Positions 1 to 11,805 of a DNA stretch of 64,000 nt are shown here, piece by piece. The stretch is from Eucommia ulmoides (taxonomy: Eukaryota; Streptophyta; Magnoliopsida; Garryales; Eucommiaceae): the NCBI GenBank assembly GCA_016647705.1, contig CM028328.1:48416647-48480646 (forward strand), read 5' to 3'. Below the pieces are notes generated by a model. That model was not told where the DNA came from. It did not search any database and saw only the letters and a list, made by a program, of their open reading frames with translations. Position 1 is the stretch's first letter, and the number at the start of each line of letters is the position of its first letter. The position numbers were made by a program, and so were the translations under genes.

Positions 1-1718
1 TAATTCATTTTTAAACTAAGGCTAAAGAATCAAAACCTTACAAACACTCCAAATATCCTTTTACCCGGTAAGTATAGAACCGTTACAAACTTGCTCACAA
101 ATCCATTATATCTAGGAAGAATTACTATCTCAATCTCTTTATAGGAAAAGACTGAAACCAGCTACCCTTAGATTAAATACTCCCAATAGTATTTAATCCA
201 TTACTCAACTCACCAATTACAAATTGATAAATGATTTTTTTCACTTGGAGCTTCTACCACCCCCAGAAAAATTAGAACTCAATTAATATCCCAAAACTAG
301 TGATAGAAAAGTGAGATATTTAAAATCTGATTTTAAACAAAAATAGGTAGCACGTAGTTGAGCACGTAATCAAATTTATTCAAGAAATTGTTTCAAAATA
401 TTTTTCAATAAAAAATCAAAAAATAATTTCTCAAGATCAAATTCCAAATATAATCAAGCATTTACTAAATAGAAAATAATTTGGAAAGATCTCACCCGGA
501 ATCCACTGAAAGAATAATTATAATAATGTCACTTCAGATTCGATAGCAGCAATGATCCACAGTAAATAATTCTCAAGAATAACTCTTAGTAAAGCTCTCA
601 CAATTCTCTTAGTAAAGCTCTCACAAATAATTCTCAAAATAAGTTTTCTAACGGCTAGTTCTCACTTGTTAGGACATTTAATTTCTCTTATAGACCCCTT
701 TTATCATTAAGATTTCATCCTGGTTCAAATCACTTAAGTATAGCTTTCAAATTTCTCAATTAAGTCCCCCAAATATTTCTCAATCATAATTAAATAGGAT
801 AAAAAGAATTATATGTACAAAATTGAAAAATATTCAAACTTAATGAACGATATCTATAGGGATATCATAATATATGTTGCATATCTCAAATAACATTAAA
901 TCCCTAATATATCTTGTGAATCCTAACCATAAAAAGTCTAGTAACCGCTACTTTTAGAATAAAATCCAGAATTCCACAATATCCTGAAACAGTACCATAA
1001 GTCGACTTACCAATAATCATTGATCGACCGCTCGATTCAGGATGTAGCCAGGCCAAAAATCTATCGCTCATCGGTCAACCTATCTGTCGACTTAGAGATT
1101 CAGAGAGTTACATTTCTATTCATAGGTCGACCCCCCTATCGACTTATCGATTCAAAGAGTTCATATTTAAATTCAGGTCGACCTACCTGTCGACCGAGAG
1201 ATACAGAGACTTTTCTTTCTATGCTCCGGTCGACTTATCTATCGACTTACTAATGCTGAAACACTTCTCTCAATTCATTTTTAATCTATTTTCATTGATG
1301 TTTTTGCCTCTTTAACCGATTTCTTTTCTCGGTTAGCTCCACTAAATACTTAAATTCGATTTTAATAAATTATTAATATTTCTTTTTCAATTACATATAG
1401 GACCAAATAATTTAACTAATTAGGATCCTATCAAAAACACATATATTTATAAAAATCATTTAAAAATCTTTTTGTGTCGTGTGTGATCCTAATTGGGATA
1501 TTAAGAATTGAAATTTAACCTGAGTTGTTTTTCCTAGGTTCTTCAAATTCTTCAACCTCTTAATCCTTTATCATCTTTGTCATCATCTTTTAGTATCCAT
1601 TTATTACTTGTCATCATATCTTCATCATTGGAACTAATAAACTGAAATACTCAATTGAACTGTTAGTTCCACAAAAAATATCAACCTTTAACTGTCCATC
1701 AAAATCTTAGGATCAACT
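1..1718 (-). mobile_element. SIRE-type copia LTR, truncated by the window edge
   Basis: On the minus strand this reads as the beginning of the same LTR found whole at 31163-33312 and 38006-40153. The inner end at 1690-1718 is the reverse complement of the family start (GATCCTAAGATTTTGATGG). The GTCGAC-rich tandem block lies at about 960-1250. To the right, the gypsy reverse transcriptase frame begins directly, so the LTR lies inside a chromodomain Ty3 pol gene. The left side is outside the window, so solo LTR versus full element cannot be decided. Confidence 0.85.
960..1250. repeat. GTCGAC palindrome minisatellite in the SIRE-type LTR
   Basis: An imperfect tandem repeat of roughly 60 bp. Each unit carries one or two short palindromes of the type GGTCGACC/GTCGAC separated by a sequence like TTCAGAGAGTTCAT. 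Equivalent blocks occur in every SIRE-type LTR of the window (5970-6215, 12245-12590, 31600-31850, 38440-38690). Confidence 0.8.
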
Positions 1719-2494
1719 CCGGGCATTGAACAAGGTAACTATTAAAAACAAGTACTATATTCCTAACGTTGCAAACTTGTTTGATCACCTTGCTTAATCC
1801 AAGTATTTCACAAAAATGGACTTGATATCATGATATTAGCAGGTTCGAATAGTAGTAGGTGGAGAACCAAAGATGGTGTATGTAACACGGTACAGTTCCT
1901 ACGAATTTCTGGTTATGCCATTTGGTTTAACCAATGCCTCTGCTACATTTTGTAATCTGATAAATCACGTGATGTATGAGTTCCTAGACCGTTTTCTTAT
2001 CATCTATCTTAACGACATCGTGATGTATAACTAGACGCTAGAGGATTATCTTGTGCACTTGAAAATGATTCTCTCTAGGCTAAGAGATAATCAACTGCAT
2101 GTGAAGAAGGAAAAGTGTGAGCTTTTCCATGAGGAGATGATATTCATTGGACATTGGGTGAGCTAAGGAAAAGTACGAATGTATGAACAAAAGGTACAGG
2201 CCATTGTTGATTTGGCAACACTTAAGAAGGTTGGAAAACTGCGTTCGTTTCTTGGATTTGCGAATTACTATTGGAAGTTCATATAAAGATATTCAAACAA
2301 GGTAAGTCTACCTATGGATTTACTGAGGACAGATGTGAGAATGGACTCTGAAATGCCAATAGGCATTTAACCGGCTAAAAGATATAGTTTCTGCGGAACT
2401 TGTTTTAAGACTGTCAAAATTCGAGGTGTCTTTCAATGTGTGAACAGATGTATCTGACAGAGCAATCGGTGGTATCATAATGCAAAAAAGACAC
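1719..2494 (+). pseudogene. Chromodomain Ty3/gypsy pol, reverse transcriptase part
   Basis: Broken frames encode the gypsy reverse transcriptase core. A start resembling LNKVTIKNKYPIP is followed by FTKMDL, then MPFGLTNASATF and the region around LDRFLIIYLNDIV (the active-site YLDD is changed to YLND), and later ELRSFLGFANYY as KLRSFLGFANYY. In-frame stops occur (for example after MYN, and in the segment after FLGFANYYWKFI). The LTR at 1-1718 removes the upstream protease/gag side, and the Harbinger-like element at 2498 interrupts the RNase H frame. The frame resumes at 11678. It is dead by stops, by the active-site change and by three insertions. Confidence 0.88.
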
Positions 2495-2730
2495 TTAGGC
2501 CATGTTTGGTTACTGTTTCCATTCCAATCCAACCCAACCCAAATATTATGGGATTGATTTTTTAGAACGCATTCGGTAACACAAAACTCACCTAACCCAA
2601 TCCAAAAAATGAGAATTGATTCTCAAAATCACAAGGAAATGAGAAAAACAAAATTAATTTTTTTTGTGCCCAAAAAACTCAACCCAACTTTAGGGACAAG
2701 CTCAGAATTTTGGTAATTGTTAACGACACC

Positions 2731-4163
2731 TGGTAGAGGAATATTACGTCGCTAACTTACACCATAAGTGTACGGGTCAAGTTTTAATTTAGATCAGAAA
2801 AGTAAGGGTATCGTGTCTACAGGAAAAGGTTGACATTATTATTGAATATCGCGATTATCATAACCTAATTTTATCTAGGCAAAAAACAATGTAATTTATA
2901 ATTAATAAAAATTAGTACTAAAAGACTAATTAATCTAATTAAACTATAACACTATTTTGAGACATTTAAGGGAAAAGATTACCTAGGAATTAATTTCATT
3001 TAATTAAATGTGTTTGATTTCGTTTTAGTTTACGTTAACGGAGTTTGACTTATCCGACAATCTCAGTTCGTAAACTCACTCGCCACCTTTCCCGAGTGTA
3101 AGATGAGTGAATACGTAACTTCGCATCAATGAAGAAGTCCTCCTCAATGTCTTAACGACACTAGGTCACGTGAGTCTCGCCCCAACGTCATTGATTGCAC
3201 ACTTTCCAACTCCCTCCCGGGTTATTGGATCATCGCGTTGTGTTTAACCTAGTCCGAATTCGGGGTTACCTCTCTCGAGTGTCAAACCCGGATTTCTCAC
3301 TATATCATAACAAGCATAATAATCATGACAAACCGATAAACACCATCTAATTTATAAAGAACAACCATTAACGAAACACAAACCCAAATTAATAACATTT
3401 TCATAAATTATATTAATCCCTAAGCAAATCCATGTTTAGCTAACAGCCATAACCGTATATACAATGAATAATGAGTTAGACATGCTCAAACTGTAATCCT
3501 AAATTAAGAAATGAAGAAAGAAATGAAGAGAACTAGTCGTAGTATGAAGGTTTGACGCTAAAAACGTTCCAAGATCACTTCTCCTTCTTCGCTTCATGTT
3601 CTTCTCCTTAGGATTTGCTTGAGCTCCCAAATTCCTCTAAAAAATATGCTCTAAAGAGCTATATGGCCGAAAATGAGGGAGGAGTAAGGATTAAATAGAA
3701 CAAAATATCCTAAAATATCTAAATAATATCTAAATCTGGTGTCGAGTGACCACCGCGACAATGGGATGTCGGCTGGGGTCACGGTCTCGGTGGTAGAGAC
3801 AGTGGTGGATTCAGGAACCTCTCTGCAGTTTTACTACCACGGCAGTGAGTCTCACCGCCGCGGTGGTGGATGTTCAGCAAGAAAAAATGCCTCTTCGCAT
3901 ATTCACCGCCACAGCGATTGTCTAAGCGCCGCGTCGGTGGGCTGCTTTTTAGAATATTGCTTCCATGCTTGTTTTTCCACCGTTCTTCCACTATTCTTGG
4001 TCCAATTTAATCGTTTACGATCCGTTTTCGTCCCTTTTTACCCTACACACCTGATTTAATACAAAAAGAATAAAAACAAATTAAAACCTATTAAAATACT
4101 ATAAAAGTACTCTAAAACTAACAAAACTGGTTTTGGGAATAAACAGATAAATCACACCTATCA
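2731..4163 (-). repeat. Family L copy A, 3' LTR
   Basis: Direct repeat of 9007-10426. Conserved blocks include AACGGAGTTTGACTTATCCGACAATCTCAG and CTCACTCGCCACCT, also found in copies B, C and D. The U3 part (about 3740-3950) carries the palindrome array, for example TCACCGCCGCGGTGGTGG near 3855. Confidence 0.85.
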
Positions 4164-4545
4164 AATACCCCCAAACTTGGAATTTTGCTAGTTCTCGAGC
4201 AAAACACTCACACTAAAATGAAAAACACAACTAAATTAAATAACATGAACAACCTAAACACAAACAATCTACACATAACGATATGCGAGTTTTGAATACT
4301 TCTATCAACCAAGTCATTTTCCCTTCAACAATCTTCAGTCATATTGAGTTTAGGTGGTAAAATGAACCATGTGGTGTTCTAGAATTTCGACATTCAATAA
4401 TGGTGAACGTCATTCTAAATCCTTTCAACGTGTATGTGCGAGACTCAATAATATAGCTATACAATGACCGGATTGGATTATCTACCAATTAAACTCACGA
4501 CTTAGACCATAAAGGACTAGGATATCTATATGCCTAATTGGGGTC

Positions 4546-6642
4546 TGTTGTAGAATACCCAAGAGGGGGGATGAATTGGGTAATTAAAAATAATCAAAAT
4601 AAAACTTGATAAATTAAATAATTAATTTTAAACCTAAATTAATTATTATCTTTATAACACAGCGGAATAATATGATCAATCTAAGTGCATACTCAAACAA
4701 CAAAAGTAGCAAAATAATAATGCAACACACAAAAGATTTATATTGGTTCACCAAGCTACTCTTGGCTAATCCAGTACCCCGAGCTGCACGGAGGTCGCAC
4801 CCACTAAAACCAAGATCCCTTTAAAGGTAGGAACCAAACCCGCACACTGATTCTTTTACAGGCTCATAATCAACCTTTACAATTTCTTTTTCTCAGGCTA
4901 AGGAATAACCTCTACTTTTTACAGGCACCTAATTCTTTTTAACACTAAGGCACAAGAATCAAAACCTCACAAAACACTCCAACTATCCTTTTCATAGGTA
5001 AGGATGGAACCTTTACAAAACACTCACACTAATTCTATTCAAGAAGAATTAATACCTCAATCTCTTTACAGGAAGAGAGTAAAACCCAGCTACCCTTGAT
5101 TAAATATCCCCAATGATATTTAACCCGTCACAACTCACCAATATAAAAATTGATAAGTTGTAAATCTCACTCGAAGCTTTTACCACCCCAGATAAATAAA
5201 AACTCAATTAATATCCCAACTAGTGACAGAAATATGTGAGATACAAAAATCTGATTTTAACAAGAATATGGGTAGCAAATTGGAGCACGTAATTAGATTC
5301 AATAAATTGTTTTGAAAGAATATTTTCTTCAAAAATGAAAAACAATTTCTAAGATCAATTTTCAAAATATAAAATAATAAAAAATAAACAATATGGAAAG
5401 ATCTCACCCGGAATCCACATAAATAATTATTAGAACAATATAGCTTAAAATCTGGTATCAGTAAGAATAGATCACAATTGATTATCATAATCACTCTTAG
5501 AATAGCTTACAATAACGTAGAATACTATCTCTTATAAAAACTCTCTCAAAATGATATAGAATTATTAACTCTCTTAGAATGATTCACTTCTCTAATAAAA
5601 ATCGCAGGTCTATTTAAAGGAACATGTAATCAGCCTTCTAACGACTAGTTTACAAGTGTCATGACAATAAAAAGCTCTTATAGACCCCTAATAACAGAAG
5701 GACTTCATTTATATTCAATTTCACTTAATAACAACTTTCAAAACACTCAATTAAACCCCAAAGTATTTCTCAATCAAAATAAATAAGTATAGAATCAATT
5801 TTAAGTATCAAATTGAGAAACATTAATATTTAATGAATCGTATTGAAATGATTTAATTAGTATATGAACCATATCTTAAATATAGAGAATATCCCCGAAA
5901 TCTCTCTCAAATCCTAACCAAAAGTGACTACTTTTGGATTTAAACTTGGATCAAATAGTATCCTGAAACTACGCGTTCAGTCGACTGCCCAGTCGACTGA
6001 AAGATACTGGAAGTAGCCCATGCAGTTCATCGGTTGACTGCTCGGTCGACTCTACGATTCAGAGAGTTTGTCATGCTTTCACCGGTCGACCTATCAGTTG
6101 ACTCTTCGATTCAAAGAGTTCAGTTATTTTCACCGGTCGATCTATCGGTCGACTCTTCAATTCAGAGAGTTCATCCACCATTGGCTTGTCGACTCCTCAG
6201 TCGACTGCTCCCTTCTGGATTTTTTCTCTGATCTCATTTTTTATTTACTTTCTTTTACTATTTTGCCCCTTTATCCATTTTTATCTTTAAATAAGCTCTA
6301 CTAATATTCTTATATTCCATTTTAGTCATTCAAAAATATTTCTTTTCAATTCACATAGGAGTAAATAATTACACTTAACCAAAACACACATAAAAGATAA
6401 AAATCATTTTGTGTCATGTGTGTGTTCCTAAATAGGATATTAAGAGTTAAGATTTACTTGGGTTGTTTTTTCTAATTTCTTCAAAATCTTAATACTTCTT
6501 CATCATCTTGATATCTTCATTTAGTATCCATTCAATTAGACATCTTCATTACTGGAACTTTAAATCACTGAAACACTTAATCAAACATTAGTTCCACCAA
6601 AACATCAATACTTAATTGTTCATCAAAATCTTAGGATCAACA
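4546..6642 (-). mobile_element. SIRE-type solo LTR with perfect TSD GGGTC
   Basis: The sequence starts TGTTG and ends CAACA. Read on the minus strand it is the SIRE-type LTR seen elsewhere (start GTTGATCCTAAGATTTTGATG; end TTGGGTATT...CAACA). GGGTC occurs on both sides (4541-4545 and 6643-6647). The flanking sequences join into the family L internal sequence, whose uninterrupted counterpart is seen at 48225-48260 and 57855-57890. Only one LTR is present, so the full element was reduced by LTR-LTR recombination. Confidence 0.92.
5970..6215. repeat. GTCGAC palindrome minisatellite in solo LTR
   Basis: Imperfect units containing CGGTCGACC-type palindromes alternating with ATTCAGAGAGTTCAT, the same design as at 960-1250. 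Short chance ORFs cover it; they are not genes. Confidence 0.75.
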
Positions 6643-7739
6643 GGGTCCACTCTCCACTAATGTAGGCTTGGAAGTTCATAAAGATCAAAAGGACTTGGTT
6701 TGATTATGGAATATTTGGCAAGGGTATTTCGGAATAGAAAACGGGTTAACGTTGTTAACTTAACGTTACCCAAGGCTCAACACTTAGCACATTCACTCTC
6801 GAAACCCCATAGATAAATTAGAAACAAACCCGAACAATCATTTAAAACCGACGTACTCACTTATTAAAAAGAAACGGAATTAAACAATATTTACATAGTT
6901 TTTTTTTTTTTTTAATCTTACCACACCCATAGTTTTTTTTTTTAAATCTTACCACACCCCCAAACTTATTCAATTATTATGATTTCACGGGTGTGGTTTA
7001 AACGAAAGAAAAATGACAAGTGATTACTCAAATACCAAACCAATCCGAAGTTTGCCCTAAACCCAACCGCTCACATCAAGCAGCATATTCGAATGCTAAC
7101 TTGATTCACTCAAATTGTGCCTTTTATTCAGTGATATAGGTTTATTAAAAGATTAATTGGACAGGGTATTTGTTCCTGTACTCAGAATTGATATGGCAAT
7201 TAGGTTTCGACAGAGTAATGAGGGATAAACATATAACATGGTAAGCTTAAAAGACTCAAGCAAGAAAATGAATGTCTCAATCATATCTCCTAAACTACCT
7301 TACCTAGGATTTTGCCTCAAGCTTCCCCTCAATCAGGTTCTAGAACCCTTAATTTTTCATGAGTTTGGCTAATCAATAATCATCCTCAAATCAATTGAAT
7401 AGAAATATATTAAGTCTATGTGCTTGTGCAAATTAAGATCTACAATAACTTTCACTAAAATGCATTGTCAAGCACACAGAACACACATGTATGAGTATTA
7501 CCCTTGACCTCGAAAACAACCAAGGGGTAATATCATCATCAGGTAATGGCCTAGATAAACGCAAAACTCAGCATGCAATAACAACAACACAAAAACATTC
7601 TAAACTAAACAAACATGCAATACGATAAAACAGTAAAACATACTAATATCCTACACATCACCATCAAACTTGAACCGGACAATGTCCTCAGCGACCCAAT
7701 CATCAATCTCAACATATAAAATTGAAGCATACTGACGAA

Positions 7740-8860
7740 GGGGGTTTAGAATATGTACCTAGGAGGCAAGAGAATCTCGCCTTCGAATCAAATCGATAGA
7801 GATGGATTTAACTTATTTTTTACCTTGGGTTGCATCCCAAAAAGCGTGTGGTTTATTGTCTTCTGCCCGACACAAAGAACGACTCATCAAAGAGCAGTTT
7901 CCACCCATAGTAAGTGTCATACAATACTACATATAGGTTTTGGTTCAGTACGCCCTCAAGCTTGGAGAGATTTGTATTTGATCAGCTCAAGCTTTCAACA
8001 GGATGTTTCACCGGCTCATGTACTTCATGGGCCTGGAAGAACGTTGCTAATTGCAATGAAGGATAAATGAGCCACATCGGATTCTTGTAGATATGATCGT
8101 CTGGGATCGATGGTGTCATCATATTTTGGATCTCCAATGGTAAAGAATCACAATCGTTGATCCACGCTTGGGTTCTCATATAATTCGAGTAAGCATAGTT
8201 GAACTCTCCCCAGCTCCTTCCGCTTGTTTCCGGCTCCTCACGGTGGCTTTCACTGAATGTGGCTTGTGAATCTCTCAATACCACCGCTTCTGACTCAACC
8301 TCAATAAAGTAGATTAGTTAAGCGATTTGCGTCTCAAGAGACGTTACGGTCGTATTGATTTCAGCATAGACCGTCTCGATATTGTCGAGACAATCCTCGT
8401 GCTCTTTGATCCTGTCATTCGTCTTCCTCCAAAACACTTGATTCTCCCCAATAAAATCAGCGAATATTTTCTCCAAAATGGGGGGAAGACTCAACGTATT
8501 GGTCTAGGGTGTCAATCCATGGTTCCAAAGCGGTGGAACTATCCCCCAAGCTTTGGTATCTTCTTGAATAATTCTAACAGTGAAAATCATACTCGGCTAT
8601 GTCGTCCAGTACCCGATAGTCTTCATTCGTGGTTAGTTGGTCAAAAGATGTGGTACAGTTTCCTCTTTCTACCCAAGTTCTGGTTGCGGCTTGTAACCCA
8701 TCGAGGAAGCTCAGTAGTTGACACTTCCTCAGGAAACGATGGTTCGGAAACCAGAGTAGAAAATCCTTGTATTAATTCCAAGCACTATAAAATGGCTCGA
8801 AATCCCATTGAAAGAAATGCATCAATACTCATCGATCTAACATCGTCAAGTACCCTGCAT
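7740..8860 (-). pseudogene. Gag relic of family L copy A
   Basis: Minus-strand frames match those of copy B (49395-50400): shared segments include TQAWI(N/D)DCDS, DDHIYKNPMWL and SKLEGVLNQ. The upstream part corresponds to a retrotransposon Gag domain, better preserved in copy B. Stops and frameshifts separate the pieces. The longest clean piece, 7982-8284, is 100 codons. The frame lies between the PBS at about 8984-9003 and a long non-coding stretch towards the 3' LTR. No zinc knuckle was found and no protease follows. Confidence 0.65.
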
Positions 8861-8983
8861 AAGAAATAAAAACAAAACTACAAAACAAAAATTATAAACA
8901 AAAAAAAATGTTTAAAGTAAATTCGGGTCATTTACTCACAATATCTACAATAATAAAATAAAAAAAAAATAAAAAAAAACAAT

Positions 8984-9003
8984 CCCTGGTAACGACGCCA
9001 AAA
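8984..9003 (-). other. Primer binding site, family L copy A
   Basis: On the minus strand the sequence right after the LTR end is AGTTTTTGGCGTCGTTACCAGGG. This resembles the TGGCGCCGTTGCCGGGGA-type PBS of many plant Athila/Tat Ty3 elements. It fixes the direction of the element as minus and the 5' LTR as 9007-10426. Confidence 0.75.
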
Positions 9004-9006
9004 ACT

Positions 9007-10426
9007 TGGTAGCGAAATATTACATCGCTAATTTACATCGCAAGTGTATAGGTCAAGTTTTAGTATAGATCAGGAAATTAAGAGTATTGTGTCCACAGGA
9101 AACGTTGAGATTATTATCGAATACCGCGATTATCATAGCCTAATTTTATCTAGCCAAAAAATAATGTAATTTATAATTAATAAAAACTAGTACTAAAATA
9201 CTAATTAATCTAATTAAACTGTAATACTATTTTGAGACGTTTAAGGGAAAAGATTTCCTAGGGATTAATTTCATTTACTTAAATGCGTTTGATTTCGTTT
9301 TAGTTTACGTTAACGGCGTTCGACTTATCCGACAATCTCAGTTCGTAAACTCACTCGCCACCTCTCCTGAGTGTAAGACGAGTGAATACGTGACTTCATG
9401 TCAATAAAGAAGTCCCCCTCAATGTCTTAATGACACTAGGTCACGTGAGTCTCATCCCAACATCATTGATTGTACACTTTCCAACTCCCTCCCGGGTTAT
9501 TGGATCGTCGCGTTGTGTTTAACTTAGTCCGAATCTGGGGTTACCTCTCCCAAGTGGCAAACCCGGATTTCTCACTATATTATAACAAGCATAATAGTCA
9601 TGACAAACCAACAAACACAATCGAATTTATAAAGAACAACCATTAACGGAACACAAACTCAAACAACTAACATTTTCATAAATTATATTAATCCCTAAGA
9701 CAATCCATATTTAACTAACGGCCATAACAATATATACAATGAATAACGAGCTAAACATGCTCAAACCATAATCCTAAATTAAGAAATAAAGAAAGAAACA
9801 AAGAGAACTAGCCGTAGTCTAAAGGTTTGATGCTAAAAACGTTCCAAGATCACTTCTCTTTCTTTGCTTTGTGTTCTTGTCCTTAGGATTTGCTTGAGCT
9901 CCGCAAAATTCTCTCAAAATATGCTCTAAGGAGCTATATGGCCAAAAATGAGGGAGGATGAAGGATTAAATAGAACAAAATATCCTAAAATATCTAAATA
10001 ATATCTAAATCTGGTACAGAGTGACCGCTACAGCGGTGGGATGTCGGCTAGGGTCACGGCCTTGGCGGTGGATTCAAGAACTTCTCTCCAGTTTCACAGC
10101 CACAACGGTGAGTCTCACCGTTGTAGTAGTGGATGTTCAGCAAGAAAAGACGTCTCTCTGCATATTCACTTCCACGATGGTGGTCTGGACACCACGGCAG
10201 TGGGCTACTTTTCAGAATATTGTCTCCATGCTTGTTTTCCCACCGTTCCTCCACCGTTTTTGGTCCGATTTGATCGTTTACAATCCGTTTTCATCCCTTT
10301 TTGCCTCACACACTTGATTTCATACAAAAAAAATAAAAACATATTAAAACATATTAAAATACTATAAAAATACTCTAAAACTAACAAAATTTATTTTGGG
10401 AATAAATAGATAAATCACGCCTATCA
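9007..10426 (-). repeat. Family L copy A, 5' LTR
   Basis: Direct repeat of 2731-4163. The U3 palindrome array lies at 10022-10205 (for example TGACCGCTACAGCGGTGGG at 10022-10040 and CAACGGTGAGTCTCACCGTTG near 10103). It sits just upstream (in minus-strand sense) of a TATA-like sequence at about 9965-9977. Confidence 0.85.
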
Positions 10427-11674
10427 ACACTCCATGTTCGAACTTCATCCCACATATTTTGGAAATCCTTTATTTGTTTACTAATGTCTTTCATTCCTCC
10501 TCCTCGCCATTCTCTTTCGTTTTCTCTTCACCAAACTCTTCTTCGCCAGTCGCCATCATTTATGCCGTCTTTATCGAACTCGTTTGGCACAATCATCATC
10601 TTTGTCATCTCTCCATCGTCATTGTCTCTCCATCCTGTCATCGTCTTCGCTATCCACTTCATCCTCGCAATTGTCAATCATAAATCGTCAATTATCTCTC
10701 TGCGTGTTTTCATCTTCTTCGTCTTCGTAGTGGATGTAGATTGCTGTTTACAAATCGTCAATCGCAAATCGTCAATCATTGTGCCCAAAAAATGACTTCG
10801 GGGTGGATGTGGATTCCCTTCCCATTACCATTCGTTAATCACAAATTGCTTTCCTCCGTCGGATTCTTGGAGCTTTTCCGATTCGCTGACCAATTTGATT
10901 GCGTTCTGATAGGAATTGGGAGCGTCGAGGTATTCATTCATAACTGTGTATTGCCATTGTTCCTCCAACTGGGCATCTTTATGGGTAGGTAAGTTCTTCT
11001 AAGGAGGATTTTCTCTCTCTATAATATCAATTTCATTTGGGGGTTTTCTTATTTGGGATCAGAAAAACATGAATTAGGTTGCAGATTTATTTTTGTGGTG
11101 AATGTGGACTGGAATTGTGGTGGGCTTTTCCGATTTGTTTTTTTCTCCAATCTTCTTTGATCTGAAATTACTATGAATACTACCTTTAGGGATCTTTGTT
11201 GCAGTTTTGTTTGGATGATTTTTAGTTTTTAGCAGTTTGTTTTTGAATTCTAGCTTTTAGCACTTTGCAGTTTGGATGATTTTTGTAGTTGAAACAATTT
11301 GTAGTTGCAGTTTTGTTTGGAATTTTTGTTTCAATCAATGCTTAGTTGCAGTGAGTGATTCTATATATTGTGTATTTTTGGATTGTTGTGTGATTGATCT
11401 TGTTTGGCTTGGTATGTTATTTGTTTTTCATGTTTTTGTTGTTTGTTAATCGATTAGTTGCGCAGATGATAGCTCTAAACGTGGTGAGTTTATTGTTGAG
11501 AAACAAATTCAAAAATAATGTGATTACCAAATGCGATCATGTTCCCCGTACAAAAAAAAATTGTCGTTACCCAACGCAATTATGTTCCCAATAGGAAACT
11601 GAATTTTCAACTCAACCCAATGCAACCCATCCTAGTTGGGTTGAGAAAAGTGAGAACACTAACCAAATACCACC
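10427..11674. other. Right part of the Harbinger-like element, no gene seen
   Basis: This 1.25-kb stretch is pyrimidine-rich at its left (TCTTC/CATCATC runs) and AT-rich to the right. It ends in the inverted-repeat terminus. Its short open frames show no family I recognise. I see no transposase. Confidence 0.6.
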
Positions 11675-11677
11675 TTA

Positions 11678-11805
11678 ATTACTTATGAGATCAGGAAGTT
11701 GAAGGGTGTTGAACAACGATATTCAATGCACGAGAAAGAAATGACAGTTATTGTTCATTGTCTCGATACATGGAAGCATTACTTGATGGGGACAAAGTTC
11801 ACAAT
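11678..11805 (+). pseudogene. Chromodomain Ty3/gypsy pol, RNase H part (first piece)
   Basis: The frame reads RKLKGVEQRYSMHEKEMT, typical of the start of gypsy RNase H (RKLN..E.RY..HEKEM.A). It continues from 2494 once the Harbinger-like element is removed, and is cut by the solo LTR that begins at 11806. Confidence 0.85.

Larger units (their letters stand above)
2731..10426 (-). mobile_element. Gag-only Ty3-like retrotransposon, family L copy A
   Basis: Two direct repeats of about 1.42 kb (2731-4163 and 9007-10426) bracket an internal region of 4.84 kb. That region contains a 2.1-kb solo LTR, leaving about 2.74 kb of native internal DNA. Read on the minus strand, each LTR starts TGATAGG and ends CTACCA. 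After the 5' LTR (9007-10426) comes a PBS of the type TTTTTGGCGTCGTTACCAGGG, followed by gag relics, and before the 3' LTR a purine tract (AAGTTTGGGGGTATT). Flanking pentamers are ACACC and ACACT, consistent with an old 5-bp target duplication. No RT, integrase or protease is visible. The PBS and gag type fit the Athila/Tat group, and the structure is a large non-autonomous (LARD-like) element. Confidence 0.85.
2498..11674. mobile_element. Harbinger/Tourist-like element with nested insertions, TSD TTA
   Basis: The left terminus GGCCATGTTTGGTTACTG and the reverse complement of the right terminus, GGTGGTATTTGGTTAGTG, form an imperfect terminal inverted repeat. The element is flanked by TTA at 2495-2497 and 11675-11677. 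TTA duplications and GGCC/GGTG..GTTTGG ends are typical of PIF/Harbinger (Tourist) elements. Excluding the nested retroelement 2731-10426, it is about 1.5 kb long and has no recognisable transposase, so it is probably non-autonomous. Removing the element and one TTA leaves the surrounding gypsy frame open across the junction, which supports the exact boundaries. Confidence 0.85.

Noticed and set aside
3739-4059. Open frames across the U3 arrays (also at 10021-10367, 47475-47666 and 51493-51778)
   Set aside because: They run through the palindrome arrays of the LTRs and differ in frame and length between copies. They are regulatory repeats, not genes.
6034-6304. Short frames in the GTCGAC minisatellites (also 1020-1253 and 38435-38629)
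   Set aside because: The repeated peptides (RSTYLST-like) come from the tandem DNA repeat. They are not conserved as proteins between LTRs.
8327-8869. A 180-codon plus-strand frame
   Set aside because: It lies antisense to the gag relic of family L copy A, which has a matching minus-strand reading in copy B. The plus frame is not kept in copy B.
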